Source: Thozetella sp. PMI_491
Lineage: Eukaryota; Ascomycota; Sordariomycetes; Chaetosphaeriales; Chaetosphaeriaceae
DNA: 64,000 nucleotides
NCBI GenBank assembly: GCA_021432635.1
Contig: MU270104.1
Span: 1-64,000, forward strand
Direction: 5' to 3'
The translations under genes and the position numbers were made by a program. The notes beneath the pieces were generated by a model that had not been told where the DNA came from, searched no databases, and worked only from the letters and a program-made list of their open reading frames with translations. Of this stretch, positions 36,001 through 46,195 are shown in pieces. Position 1 is the first letter of the stretch; the number at the start of each line of letters is the position of its first letter.

Positions 36001-36687
36001 TTATCCTTTTGTAGATACCGGATCAAGTCGGAGGACGCTTCACCACTTGCTTGCATTGCGACAGATATCCTCAGCTGGTTAGCTGTACAGAAGGACTCGT
36101 GGGCGCCTCTGAATGGAGTGCCAAGAAACGCGATACCGACGGTTGAGCGGAGAATGCCCCGGTACTCGGGGACTTCTTGGGCGCGGTGAAGCGCCTTGGC
36201 AAGCAATAAGCCGCCGAAGCAAGATGCTATGAACACAATAGGGCGGTCGCTACTTTCCTACTCTCTCGTTAGCTTGGACAGGCAGAGCCTGGACAGAGGC
36301 ATAGGCGCACATACCATCGACCTGCGTACATGCAGCCTATCTAGGAGCCCATCGGCGTGACCGAGAAGGATGTCGGCCGCGGAATCAACAATCGCAGCGT
36401 TCCAGTCGTACGTGAGAATCCGGGCGTTGGGAACAACCGAGGGTAGCATTTCGCGGTCCCGAAGCCAGTGCACTTGTCCCGCGCTCGGGTTCCCAGGCTG
36501 CTTCCACGCCATCCAAGTTCTCGGCGACTCGGTGTCCAAGCCATGAATAGCAACAATGCTACTAGAGTCAGAGCTACTAAGCAAGTAGATGGCGAGGAGA
36601 AGCGTACTCTACGTCTTTGTCGCTGCACTCCTTTCCTGCTTCAGGGTAAACCTGTTGTAGGCCCAGTTTTCTTGTGGCCGACTGCAT
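33039..36687 (-). CDS. NLR-type receptor: SesB-like alpha/beta hydrolase, NB-ARC, TPR repeats
   Basis: Five exons on the minus strand, 36608-36687, 36315-36561, 35826-36257, 35607-35775 and 33039-35536, give about 1141 residues including unknown sequence in an assembly gap. Residues 25-310 form an alpha/beta-hydrolase of the SesB type found as a cell-death effector in fungal NLRs: IVAIHGLDTESPRTW, the nucleophile-elbow region FIASCFGGLLLAKAL, and ACLQGPRRFGLDVRHSLLNK. Next is an NB-ARC ATPase with P-loop GLGGVGKT (about 366-373), Walker B LLIIDNAD (about 442-449) and GSILLTTRN. From about residue 715 there are TPR units of 42 residues with the pattern YEEAEQLHR..LQLSEK..GPEHPDT. Family knowledge: ligand binding by the repeats triggers oligomerisation and effector action in heterokaryon incompatibility or innate immunity. 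Base composition is visibly lower in GC than in the neighbours. The Cys in place of the usual nucleophile Ser is notable. Confidence 0.88.
33139..34195 (-). repeat. Tandem 126-base TPR-coding repeats
   Basis: Units of 126 bases (42 codons) lie head to tail in the last exon of the NLR gene. The units starting near 33139 and 33265 and the unit after the gap share long identical stretches, such as GATAGCTGGA and GGTGTA.CTGCT.GGC.TCTTCGTAT. High identity between units is the mark of recent duplication or concerted evolution of NLR repeat arrays. Much of the array is hidden by the gap. Confidence 0.85.
33337..34076. other. Assembly gap (740 N)
   Basis: Unknown bases inside the TPR array, most likely because near-identical repeats could not be assembled. 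The frame is kept across the N run, but its length does not fit a whole number of 126-base units. Confidence 0.95.
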
Positions 36688-37813
36688 TCTTAGAACTTTT
36701 GACCTCTTGTTGAACTAAGATGTCGGATACGGCTCTGTGGACTTGTAATCCACACTGACTAGATGAGCCTAGATGTCGGGTCGGGTTCGGAGTCAACACG
36801 ACTGACAGACAAGCCTATGGAACATTTGCCAGTTGGGTTGCAGAGGGAGGAGAAGACAAAACAGATGAGCAGACAGCCTGCTTGCCTACATGTCAGGCGA
36901 GGCTTCCCGTTACTTGTATGAACCCAGCCCATCCGCCCAGCCTGCCTTCGAATGTGGCTAGGTCCAGATACCAGGGGCCAGTAACAACCCCTTCCTTAAG
37001 CTCCAGCTCCGTCTGGTTAAAGTTGCAGACCAATACGTAGCTGACTCTTGTATTTGGCGCCTGCGGTGTCACCCCAACTATTCCTGTATCCCGCATCTTC
37101 GTTTCGCATTCCGAGTTGGTACCTGTAATAGCCAAAAAGTTGAGCCAGATTCTTGATACGTTCATCGAGGGCAAAGCATCGCTAGAATTTAAGTAGATAC
37201 GCTAGACACGGAAGAGAGCCACATTTACGCTTTCCTGGAGAAACTGCCGCAGATAGGTTTTACACTTGATCTGAGAGACAAGCCAAGAAATCTTAAATAA
37301 AGAAAGAGGCACCATGAAAAGTACTTGTCGTCCTAGATCTTCGATTGCAATCTGTAGGCTACCCAAGTCTCAAGCCCATGGCGCCAACCGAAATAAGTGC
37401 ACCCTCGCTCGAGCCGGATGCCAGGGCAAGGCTGCTACTTAGACAATGCTCTAGCCTGGGAGGAGCAAACGAGGAGGTGAAAAAAAAAGATATCCATAGA
37501 TAGCTAACAAAGCCTCCCTGCATGATATAATTGTAATTGAATCTGTGGTGCATACAGCTGGAACGTGAGATGGCTGGTGTCGGCTCCGAAGGTGTGCTGG
37601 ACGGAGGGGCGTGCAGTGGGATAAACCGGGAGCCGAGACGGCTCCGATGCGGACCGCTAGGCCCACTGCCATCAGGCGGGGCTGAGGTGCTGAGACGGGC
37701 CTAAATAAGGTCGGTCCTGTACCTGGCCCCCTCCCTGTGGGCTACCTACCTGAGTAGATATTTAATGCAGAGCTTAGAAGCTCCGACACAAATGACCGAG
37801 TAAGTGGCCAACC
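36688..37813. other. Intergenic region between NLR and L2HGDH-like genes
   Basis: The two genes are divergent and share this region as promoter space. It holds a weak small open frame (36893-37165, minus). It also holds a hairpin at 36736-36754 that looks like a tRNA anticodon arm but lacks the other arms. Confidence 0.55.
36893..37165 (-). CDS. Possible small protein or gene remnant
   Basis: A frame of 90 codons from an ATG to a stop, starting MNVSRIWLNFLAITG and ending FIQVTGSLA. I do not recognise it. The middle (TRVSYVLVCNFNQTELELKE) looks protein-like rather than random, but there is no signal peptide, no domain and no supporting codon bias. It lies just upstream of the NLR gene on the same strand. 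It may be a remnant or chance. Confidence 0.2.
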   Translation of the reverse strand: MNVSRIWLNFLAITGTNSECETKMRDTGIVGVTPQAPNTRVSYVLVCNFNQTELELKEGVVTGPWYLDLATFEGRLGGWAGFIQVTGSLA

Positions 37814-39064
37814 ATGCCGATCTCGCGTCTCTCCCTCCGGGCAGCACCCTCACTCATCCCGGGGCGGATTCCCAGCCGCCGGGCCACCCGCCTCTTCTCT
37901 TCTACGCCTTCCCGGCGCGCCGACTTCACCCATGCCGTCGTGGGCGGCGGCGTCGTCGGCCTCGCCGTAGCCCGGGAGCTCGCGTCCCACGGCGCCGCGC
38001 CGGCCACGCTGCTGCTCGAGCGGCACGACGCCGTCGGCACCGAGACGTCGTCCCGCAACAGCGAGGTCATCCACGCTGGCATCTACTACGGCGCCGGCAC
38101 GCTCAAGACGGAGCTCTGCATCTCGGGCAAGGAGCTTCTCTACGCCCTGTGCGAGCGCCACGGCGTCCCCTTCCGCCGCACGGGCAAGTGGATCCTCGCG
38201 CAGAACGAGGTGCAGCGCGCCGAGCTCGAGAAGATCCATGACTTTTGCACGCGCGAGATCGGCGTCCCGGTGCGGTGGGTGTCGTCTGACGAAGCCCAGC
38301 GCCGGGAGCCGGCCGTGCGCGCCGAGACCGGCATCCTCGAGAGCCCGACAACCGGCATTGTCGACAGCCACGGGCTGATGCTGTGCCTCCTGGGCCAGTT
38401 CGAAGAAGCCGGCGGCACGCTGGCCCTGACGTCACGGGTCGAGGATGTCTCGCCCCTGGGGCACAATGGGGACGACGGCTGGCAGCTGACGGTCCGCGAT
38501 GCTGTGAGCGGCGAGGTTTCGACCATCACGGCAGAGACCATCATCAACGCGGCCGGACTGGGCGCGGTAGACGTGCACAACATGATTGTGCCCGAGGGCG
38601 AGAGGAAGCAGATGTTCTACGCCAAGGGTAATTATTTCTCATACCCGGCGTCGCAGCCCAAGGTCAACACCCTCCTCTACCCGGCGCCAGAGCCGGGACA
38701 CGGCGGCCTAGGCACGCACCTCACCCTCGACATGGCCGGGAGGATCAAGTTCGGCCCGGACGTGGAGTGGGTCGACTCCCCCGGCGATCTGCGTGTCAAC
38801 ACGTCGCGGTTGCCGCAGACGATTATTGAAGTCAAGAAGTACCTCCCCGGCATCGATGAGACGGCCCTCACGCCGGACTACGCCGGCATACGGCCCAAGC
38901 TGGGCCGGGCAGGGGCCGTGATGCAAGGCAAGGGGTTCGTGGACTTCGTCATCCAGAAGGAGGAGGGCTACACGGGATGGGTCAATCTGCTCAACATAGA
39001 GAGCCCTGGCCTCACAAGCTGTCTGGCCATCGCCGACAAGGTCAAGCGCCTTTTGTATACATAA
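37814..39064 (+). CDS. FAD-dependent oxidoreductase, mitochondrial L-2-hydroxyglutarate dehydrogenase-like
   Basis: A single exon of 416 codons. Residues 1-37 are Arg/Ser-rich without acidic residues (RRATRLFSSTPSRRADF), a probable mitochondrial presequence. The dinucleotide-binding motif VVGGGVVGLAVARELA follows at about 41-56. Family blocks of L-2-hydroxyglutarate dehydrogenases of the DAO fold follow: SSRNSEVIHAGIYY, TGIVDSHGLMLCL, INAAGLGA, LGTHLTLDMAGRIKFGPDVEW and the C-terminal NLLNIESPGLTSCLAIADKV. The enzyme would oxidise L-2-hydroxyglutarate to 2-oxoglutarate with FAD, a metabolite-repair reaction in mitochondria, passing electrons to quinone. The length agrees with the family. Assignment to this subfamily rather than another DAO-type oxidase is well supported by the order of blocks but was not tested by search. 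Confidence 0.92.
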   Translation: MPISRLSLRAAPSLIPGRIPSRRATRLFSSTPSRRADFTHAVVGGGVVGLAVARELASHGAAPATLLLERHDAVGTETSSRNSEVIHAGIYYGAGTLKTELCISGKELLYALCERHGVPFRRTGKWILAQNEVQRAELEKIHDFCTREIGVPVRWVSSDEAQRREPAVRAETGILESPTTGIVDSHGLMLCLLGQFEEAGGTLALTSRVEDVSPLGHNGDDGWQLTVRDAVSGEVSTITAETIINAAGLGAVDVHNMIVPEGERKQMFYAKGNYFSYPASQPKVNTLLYPAPEPGHGGLGTHLTLDMAGRIKFGPDVEWVDSPGDLRVNTSRLPQTIIEVKKYLPGIDETALTPDYAGIRPKLGRAGAVMQGKGFVDFVIQKEEGYTGWVNLLNIESPGLTSCLAIADKVKRLLYT

Positions 39065-39501
39065 ACCAATGGCATTGCAGTGATGATCAACCGCGCTGAG
39101 GTATCTTTCCGGGACGAATCTGCGTAGACCGAGTCAAGACCCCGTCTTCCTCCCCTTTTCGCTGCTGAACTACTACTGCTGCTAATAACTAGGTAGTTAC
39201 CTGATGTAATCATTCGAGTCGTCCCGTTCGAGCTCGTTGTTTATGAGCGAGTGTTTTGTCGCAAGCGCTTTTGTCCACTCCTTGCCCCTCCTCACCCAGT
39301 GAAGTGTCTCTCGCTCGATGTCATAAGCCACCAATTCCGCAACATTCCACACCCGGATGCGATGTTCATGTACCTATGCCCTTGCCCATCCCATAGCCGT
39401 TTCCTGCTGGGCCAAAAACAAGTTGTAGCTAGGCCAAACGCCAATAACGCCTTCGTGAATACCCCATGCTATTCGTGACATGTCCAATCCGTTGCGGCTC
39501 A
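39065..39501. other. Intergenic spacer between converging genes
   Basis: The 3' flanks of the L2HGDH-like gene (+) and the DUF2415 gene (-). Nothing recognised. Confidence 0.6.
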
Positions 39502-41899
39502 TTAGCGACAGGTGATGCTAGGATAGGTCCGACGGCGGATCATGTTGACCTTGAACTCGTATATGCCGTTGACGGCACCCACGAACCTAGGCAAATCATG
39601 CGGTTAGAATCAGGGGCCAGGGGTCAGAAAAGAAAGGGGGCTTACAAGATCCGGCCGTCCTCGCTCCACGAAAGGCCGGCCGTGTCGTGCGGGTCGGACC
39701 GCTCCCTAAGCATGGACGGATGCCGCGACGAAGGATGGGCGAGCGAGAAGTCCCGCACTAGGCGGTTCATCCGCTCACGGCGCAGTCTAGACTCAGCGTC
39801 CACGATGGCAGAATCCCGGAGGTTCCGGAGGGTGGTGCTTGAATTCTCGGCGGATAGGTTGTAGAGCGTGTCCAGGTCTGGCCACGCCCCGCCGCTCGAC
39901 GCGTGCGGCGGCGTGGCGTACCCTGCCAGTAACCGAGAGATGGGAGTGCGCCGCGATGGCGACCGCTCGGTCTCGGGCTGCTGCTCTCCCCTAGCCTCTC
40001 TCTCGCGGATGCTTGCTTGTAGGCCCTGCAGACGTTCTTCAGTCGTACGGAGTTGGTCCCTCACGGTACCCAGGATGTCACGCACACTTCGACTGGCCGG
40101 CTGGCGGCTCTCCGCGTCGTAAAGCTGCTCTCGTACCGAGTTCACAATGTCGCTTACTACGCGCGAGGAGGCTGGTCCCCGCTCGCTGGCCCGCGTGCCC
40201 GTGCTCTCCGCGCCGGGGTTGGATCGCAGGCTTCGCTCTATCCACGGCAGCCGAGGCGCTACGCTGGACTGGCCCGAAGCTCGCGCCGCTGCCCGCTCGG
40301 CCGCTCGCTGCTCGCGCCGGCGGCGGTGCTCCTGCAGAGCCTCTAGGACCCTCGTCTCCTCCGGCGTCAGAGGCGACGTAGAGCTGCTGAGCTGGTTCGA
40401 ATATCGTTCGAGCAACTCCCGCGTATGGTTACGGGTCGTGTCGAAAGACAAGTCTAGTGTGCTCGCAAAGGTCGAAGACAGAGCGTCGTGTCCAGAGTTT
40501 GTACTGTCCAAAAGCCGAGGGTCGATGAAGCTATTGCTCGTGCCAGCCGGGCTCTTCGTGACAGTATCAAGATGCTCATAGTCATCCTGGTTCTCGAGGT
40601 AGAGTATCTGCCTGGACGAAAAACCATTGCGCAGGTCAGCCACGCCGATATGTCCTCGGTCCTCACTCCAAGCCAGCAGGTCGACGGGGCCGGGGGCGAA
40701 CGCCATGTCCCGCACGGCTCCTATTTCGAGATCGGACCGAGATGACTTGAAGGTCGTGAGCAAGGCGTCCGTTCCGGGCTCCGCCAGTGCGTCAACATCG
40801 AAGATGGAAATCCTGCCATATTGTGTCCCTACTGCTAGCAGCCCACCTGTGCCAGAAAAGCACAGAGCAAAGCTGCCCCTGTTGTCGGACCTGTCGCCCA
40901 CGATTTGCCCCTTGAGGTGGATCTTTCTGATTTCCCTCCAGGAATAGCTCGGCCCAGACCGCCGCGATTCGGTCCCACTGGTCTTCGTTCTCTGATGGAC
41001 ATAGAGGTAGGGGTCGTCGCAGACGGCGATGAGGAACTGGCCATCGGGTGACATGACAGCGCGGTTCACGCAGTCGGGGTAGGCGATGTCGTCCAGCGCC
41101 TCCTCGGTTTGTAGGCTGACTGTGGTGACATTCTTGTCATTGTTGGCCAGGACGGCGACAGGTTCGCGGTAGGCGCCCTTAGAGGGCTCGATCCAAGTAG
41201 GGGGGAACCACAGGGTGATGCAGTTAACCCGTTCCTTGCCAAACGTTTTGCTCTGCGCCAGCCGCGGCTGGCTGGGACGAGGCCGCAGCGAGAACCCATC
41301 GGTCTGGGACGAGTCGACGTCCGGAGGGGACAGCTGGAAGCGCAAGAGGGGGTCGGCAAAACCGCTCGCATCGCCGGAGTCCGCTTGGTCAATTGGCTGG
41401 CCGAGCCGGATGGCGGAGAAATCGCCGGTTTCACCTCCGCAGCATAACCATCCATTCTGTGCGACCAGGCATCGCGGCTCGAAGGAAAGGAGCTTTATGG
41501 TCTCGCATTCGTTCGTGGCGGTATCCAGGCACTTGATATGGGTGTTGGAGGCGCCGCCGGGGAAGTAGATGAGGTGATTCTTCTCGGAGCCGATAAGGGA
41601 CCGCAGCTGCCAGTGTCTAAGACGACGCGGGTCGGTTAGCTACCAATGGCCACCGGAATGGGTAGGATGCCGCCGGGAGAAGACTCACGTTGGCACGACG
41701 GATGTGCGATAGTGCGCTCGGGGGCGGGAGAGGACGAGGCCTTCGGTCGGGTGATAACTGTTGCGGCAACGTCGAGCGTGAGCATCTACCAATGCACGGC
41801 ATCGGGGATCGGAGGGGCGACCCCGAAGCTGGGCGCAGCGAGCGGATGAGGACAGGCAGGGGAGAGGGCAACATACATATCGTCGTCCTTGACAGCCAT
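39502..41899 (-). CDS. DUF2415-type WD40-like protein
   Basis: Four exons on the minus strand, 41877-41899, 41689-41757, 39646-41616 and 39502-39586, give 715 residues. The start region YHPTEGLVLSRPRAHYRTSV and VVPTHWQLRSLIGSEKNHLI is followed by beta-propeller-like blades (FEPRCLVAQNGWLCCGGETG, CVNRAVMSPDGQFLIAVCDD, GGLLAVGTQYGRISIFDVD, MAFAPGPVDLLAWSEDRGHI). An Arg/Glu-rich helical region of about 250 residues follows, and then the C-terminal blade GLSWSEDGRILFVGAVNGIY, which closes the propeller and is split by the last intron. This matches the uncharacterised fungal DUF2415 family; no reaction is known to me. The N-terminus is uncertain. Family-like, open sequence continues 74 codons upstream of the ATG at 41899, up to an in-frame TGA at 42122-42124, and an ATG lies four codons before that stop, at 42136. 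A longer original protein is likely. Confidence 0.85.
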
Positions 41900-42136
41900 G
41901 ATGCCGGAGTCGAGGGGTGGCGCCGCTAAGGCTGAGGTGATGCGACCATCCAGATCCCAATCGTAAGCGGCCTCCGGTGTGCCGATGCGCTTCTCGATTC
42001 GCTTTCGGATTGCCGGTGGTGAGTCCCTGAGAGGATTTTCTGCGTGGCTCTCCCGGGAGGATGGATCGAGGAGGTGCGCAATGCGAGGGTGGTGGTGTCG
42101 TTCGACTAAAGCAGCGGCGCCTCAGGAAATCGTCAT

Positions 42137-43605
42137 AGCTGTTTTGGTGTGGAGTTGAAGGCAACTTTCCGCTTTGGCGCCTTTCAGCGGTCGTCCAAGC
42201 CGAGTTCCGCCACCAACTTTAGCCAGAGCGCAAATTCACCTTGGACAGCTATATCTCGCAACCCTTTTTCCGCTTGCCCGTGTGCAGTCGAATTATGTGC
42301 TATCCAGCCGCGAATTTGATATATGGGGACACTCCTTGGTTATGGCCGTAAATACCGCGAGGATTGCCGTGGGCTGGGCGAGGGAGGGAGAGGGCGCACC
42401 AGCATGTGTGTCACAAGGGCCTCTTCTCCTGCCACCACTACTTGTCCTACTTCCGCCTCCTCATCTTAGTTTGCTTGTCAATTTGGGTTTTTGTCATCCC
42501 CTAGAACCGCCGGCCCCCAGATCGGGGGGGAATAGGACGAGTATGGCTACTGTATGTCTTGAGAGACAACCCTTGAACCCTCGCTTGAATTTTTTTTGGC
42601 CGCAATGTTTTAGAAGCATGTCTGGTTCGGAAGGGGCCGAGGTTTCTTGCTATTCGCTCAGAGGCAGTGAGTGTTCCATCGGTTATCAGACCAGATGCCC
42701 GGCCGCGTTTGGTTTGCTTGCACTTGCAGCAGTGACGGCACATACCGCACAGGCAGATGCACCCTGCTGCTACGGCAGCCTGTCACCTAGCACCTGGCTG
42801 GTTCATATGGCGTTGGTGCAGGTGTATACAGGCTGACAGCCCATGATCTGTAACTATAAGTAGCGAATGCAAGGCACACCAACATATGGCTTACTCCGTA
42901 TGGCCCACGCCTCTGTCTTGTTCGGTGCTCACTTCTAGTCTCGGAGGTGGTTTAGGGATCCGCACTTGCAGCTATAGGAGCTGAGTGAGTGACAAGCTCG
43001 AGCCATTATGATTGCCTTGGCGAAACGCGGTACTGGGCCCATCATTATTACCTCATGCGCACATCAAGGTATACAGTAATTTCAAGTGGCCATGGCTTGG
43101 GGGATTCGTTTCCTCTGCATGCCTACAATTCTACCTCATATAATTATGACTCCGGCAGGTAGAAGGGAACTCGTACTGCCAAGCAAAGGCCTCGGCAAGC
43201 TTGAGCCACCTCGGCTAGTGGTCCTCTTCCCTTGAGGGCTTCCGTAGGTGCGAGGACCACCACCCAGTTCTCGTTTTCTATTCGGCATTCCGTATGCACT
43301 CGACTGTGAACGGTTATCTCCGGGACAGACTCTGTGGATTCCCGAGAATTTTCGCATGGCCCGTGCACGCACGATTCGGTCACCTTCGATGGGGCAAGCT
43401 GGGCCGGGGAGTAAGGAGCTTGACTTGGTCCGAGCGTCAAATCAATGGAACTTGAAATTTTTCTTCGCGTGCGCATGAGAGCTCCCGTTCGACATTTTTT
43501 TTCTTCCCTCCATTCACTGCCTACCTCATCAACAGCCAACCGATCCTTCGTCGTCGGTCTTTCTCCCATCCCATTCTGCCTTTGATATCCCAGAAGACTT
43601 CCAAG
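42137..43605. other. Intergenic region, upstream of SSC1 and of the DUF2415 gene
   Basis: Divergent promoter region. A frame open at 42174-42836 (+) lacks a domain. GAATTTTC at 43346-43353 fits one GAAnnTTC pair of a heat-shock element, about 250 bases before the SSC1 ATG. Confidence 0.55.
43346..43353. promoter_or_regulatory. Possible partial heat-shock element of SSC1
   Basis: GAATTTTC matches the core GAAnnTTC of heat-shock factor sites. Only one good inverted pair is present, with imperfect neighbours, so this could be chance. The position upstream of an Hsp70 gene is what makes it worth noting. Confidence 0.3.
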
Positions 43606-45775
43606 ATGTTTGCATCAAGGCTGTCTCGAGCTGTAAGCCCACAATCCACCGCGGCGCATGGTGTCCGGCACTTTCAAGCTCCCGCGAAGCATGCTAACGC
43701 GATGCCATCTATAGCTTCCCAGAGCCACTGCGGTGCCTCGCGCGGCCGGTATCCTGCGCAAGCCCATGACTCCCGCCTTTGCTAGGTTCGAGTCGACAGG
43801 ATCAGAGGAGAAGGTGAAGGGCTCCGTCATCGGTATCGATCTGGGTAAGTCTCAAGTGGCGTCCTCATCGACCCAGTCCCCGAGCTTCCGAAGCTAACCC
43901 CAGGGCCCGACAGGTACCACCAACTCGGCCGTTGCCATCATGGAGGGCAAGGTCCCCAAAATTATCGAGAACTCTGAAGGTGCTAGGACAACACCCTCGG
44001 TCGTTGCGTTCGCTGAGGATGGAGAGCGTCTCGTCGGTGTGGCTGCCAAGCGCCAGGCCGTCGTCAACCCAGAGAACACACTCTTTGCCACCAAGCGGTT
44101 AATTGGACGCAAGTTCACCGACGCTGAGGTGCAGAGGGACATCAAGGAGGTCCCTTACAAGATCGTCCAGCACAGCAACGGCGATGCCTGGGTATCAGCC
44201 CGTGGCCAGAGCTACTCCCCCTCCCAGATCGGTGGCTTTGTCCTCAACAAGATGAAGGAGACGGCCGAGGCCTACCTCAGCAAGCCGGTCAAGAACGCCG
44301 TTGTCACCGTTCCCGCCTACTTCAACGACTCCCAGCGCCAGGCTACCAAGGATGCCGGTCAGATCGCTGGTCTGAACGTCCTCCGTGTCGTTAACGAGCC
44401 AACTGCCGCTGCTCTCGCCTACGGTCTGGAGAAGGAGGCCGACCGCGTCGTTGCCGTCTACGATCTCGGTGGTGGTACCTTCGATATCTCGGTCCTCGAG
44501 ATCCAGAACGGCGTCTTCGAGGTCAAGTCCACCAACGGTGACACCCATCTTGGTGGCGAGGACTTCGATATCACCCTCGTCCGCGACCTCGTCCAGCAGT
44601 TCAAGAAGGAGTCGTCCATCGATCTGTCGAACGACCGCATGGCCATCCAGCGTATCCGTGAGGCTGCCGAGAAGGCCAAGATCGAGCTTTCCTCGTCGCT
44701 CCAGACCGACATTAACCTGCCCTTCATCACTGCCGACGCTTCCGGCCCCAAGCACATCAACCTCAAGCTCACCCGTGCTCAGCTTGAGAAGCTTGTCGAC
44801 CCTCTCATCACCAAGACCATTGAGCCCGTCCGCAAGGCCCTTAAGGATGCCGGTCTCCAGGCCAAGGACATTCAGGAGGTCATCCTCGTCGGCGGTATGA
44901 CCAGGATGCCCAAGGTTGCCTCCTCCGTCAAGGAGATCTTCGGCCGCGACCCCGCCAAATCCGTCAACCCCGATGAGGCTGTTGCCATGGGTGCCGCCAT
45001 CCAGGGTGCCGTTCTGTCCGGCGAGGTCAAGGACCTCCTTCTTCTCGACGTCACTCCCCTCTCTCTCGGTATCGAGACCCTAGGTGGTGTCTTCACTCGC
45101 CTGATCAACCGGAACACCACCATCCCTACCAAGAAGTCCCAGGTCTTCTCCACCGCCGCCGACTTCCAGACGGCCGTCGAGATCAAGGTCTACCAGGGTG
45201 AGCGTGAGCTCGTTAAGGACAACAAGCTGCTCGGCAACTTCCAGCTCGTCGGCATTCCCCCTGCGCACCGTGGTGTCCCCCAGGTCGAGGTCACCTTCGA
45301 CATTGATGCCGACTCGATCGTCCACGTGCACGCAAAGGACAAGTCGACCAACAAGGACCAGTCCATCACCATTGCTTCGGGCTCTGGTCTCTCCGACTCT
45401 GAGATCCAGCAGATGGTCGAGGATTCGGAGAAGTACGCCGAGTCGGACAAGGCCCGCAAGGATGCTATCGAGGCTTCCAACAAGGCTGACAGCGTCTTGA
45501 ACGACACCGAGAAGGCCATCAACGAGCACGCCGATAAGCTCGACAAGACCGAGTCCGACCAGCTCAAGGAGAAGATTGCCGGCCTCCGCGAGTTCATCGC
45601 CAAGAACCAGGCTGGTGAGGGCAGCGCCACCGCCGCCGAGATCAAGGAGAAGGTCGACGAGCTGCAGGTTGCCAGCCTGAACCTCTTCGACAAGATCCAC
45701 AAGGCCCGCTCCGAGCCGAGCGAGCCGCAGCAGCAGCCCGGTGCCGAGGGCGAGAAGAAGGATGAGAGCAAGTGA
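43606..45775 (+). CDS. SSC1: Mitochondrial Hsp70 chaperone
   Basis: Three exons, 43606-43632, 43715-43844 and 43914-45775, give 672 residues, the usual length of mitochondrial Hsp70. It drives import of precursor proteins through the inner-membrane motor and folds proteins in the matrix. Exon 1 plus the start of exon 2 code an Arg-rich presequence ([20 protein letters not shown]). The ATPase domain shows [17 protein letters not shown] (split by intron 2), [16 protein letters not shown] and [13 protein letters not shown]. The substrate domain follows ([20 protein letters not shown]), then a helical lid and a Gln/Glu/Lys tail ending DESK. DnaK-type features such as [18 protein letters not shown] mark the bacterial-type mitochondrial branch rather than cytosolic SSA. 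Codon use is extremely biased, as expected for high expression. This bias creates long antisense open frames that are not genes. Confidence 0.97.
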
Positions 45776-46195
45776 ACAGCCTGACCCCGATATATACCCC
45801 AAAAACCTTTCTTCTGTCACATGTCTGAGTAGCACGGCGCGGTTCACCCACATAGATCATCCCACTTCTATCTTCCTCCTGTACTTCAAGTGTACTCATA
45901 TTCCGGGGTTTGTCCCGGCGGCCAGTCCCGTTTTAATGCAGCACCAGGGCGGCAGCGGCGTTCTGAGCATCAAAAGATCATCTGAGGGTTTCGATGATAT
46001 GATGGTTGGCATGGGAATGGGGGGCTGGATATAGGTTGCATGTATATGTAAAATGGCTCTAGAGCAAATTTAATCGCGAATCGCCCCTCAACTCAAAAAG
46101 CCTTGCCCTCGTGCGGATAGATGCTGCGGTACTACCGGTTGTCTTCGGGATATCAAATGCCACTGGTCGAAGCAACCCAAGAGACACAATGCTAT
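45776..46195. other. Intergenic spacer between converging genes
   Basis: The 3' flanks of SSC1 (+) and the multicopper oxidase (-). No gene is recognised. Confidence 0.6.

Noticed and set aside
36736-36754. Six-base-pair stem with a seven-base loop CTTGTAA, like a tRNA-Thr anticodon arm, and GGTTCGG about 40 bases later
   Set aside because: No acceptor stem or D arm can be formed, and the T-arm bases do not pair. At most a degraded tRNA fragment.
42174-42836. 220-codon plus-strand frame
   Set aside because: Overlaps the divergent promoter region, has no recognisable domain and a mixed composition.
45080-45853. Long open frames antisense to SSC1 (also 44195-44755)
   Set aside because: They result from the strong third-position bias of SSC1; Leu/Val/Gly-rich, no domain.
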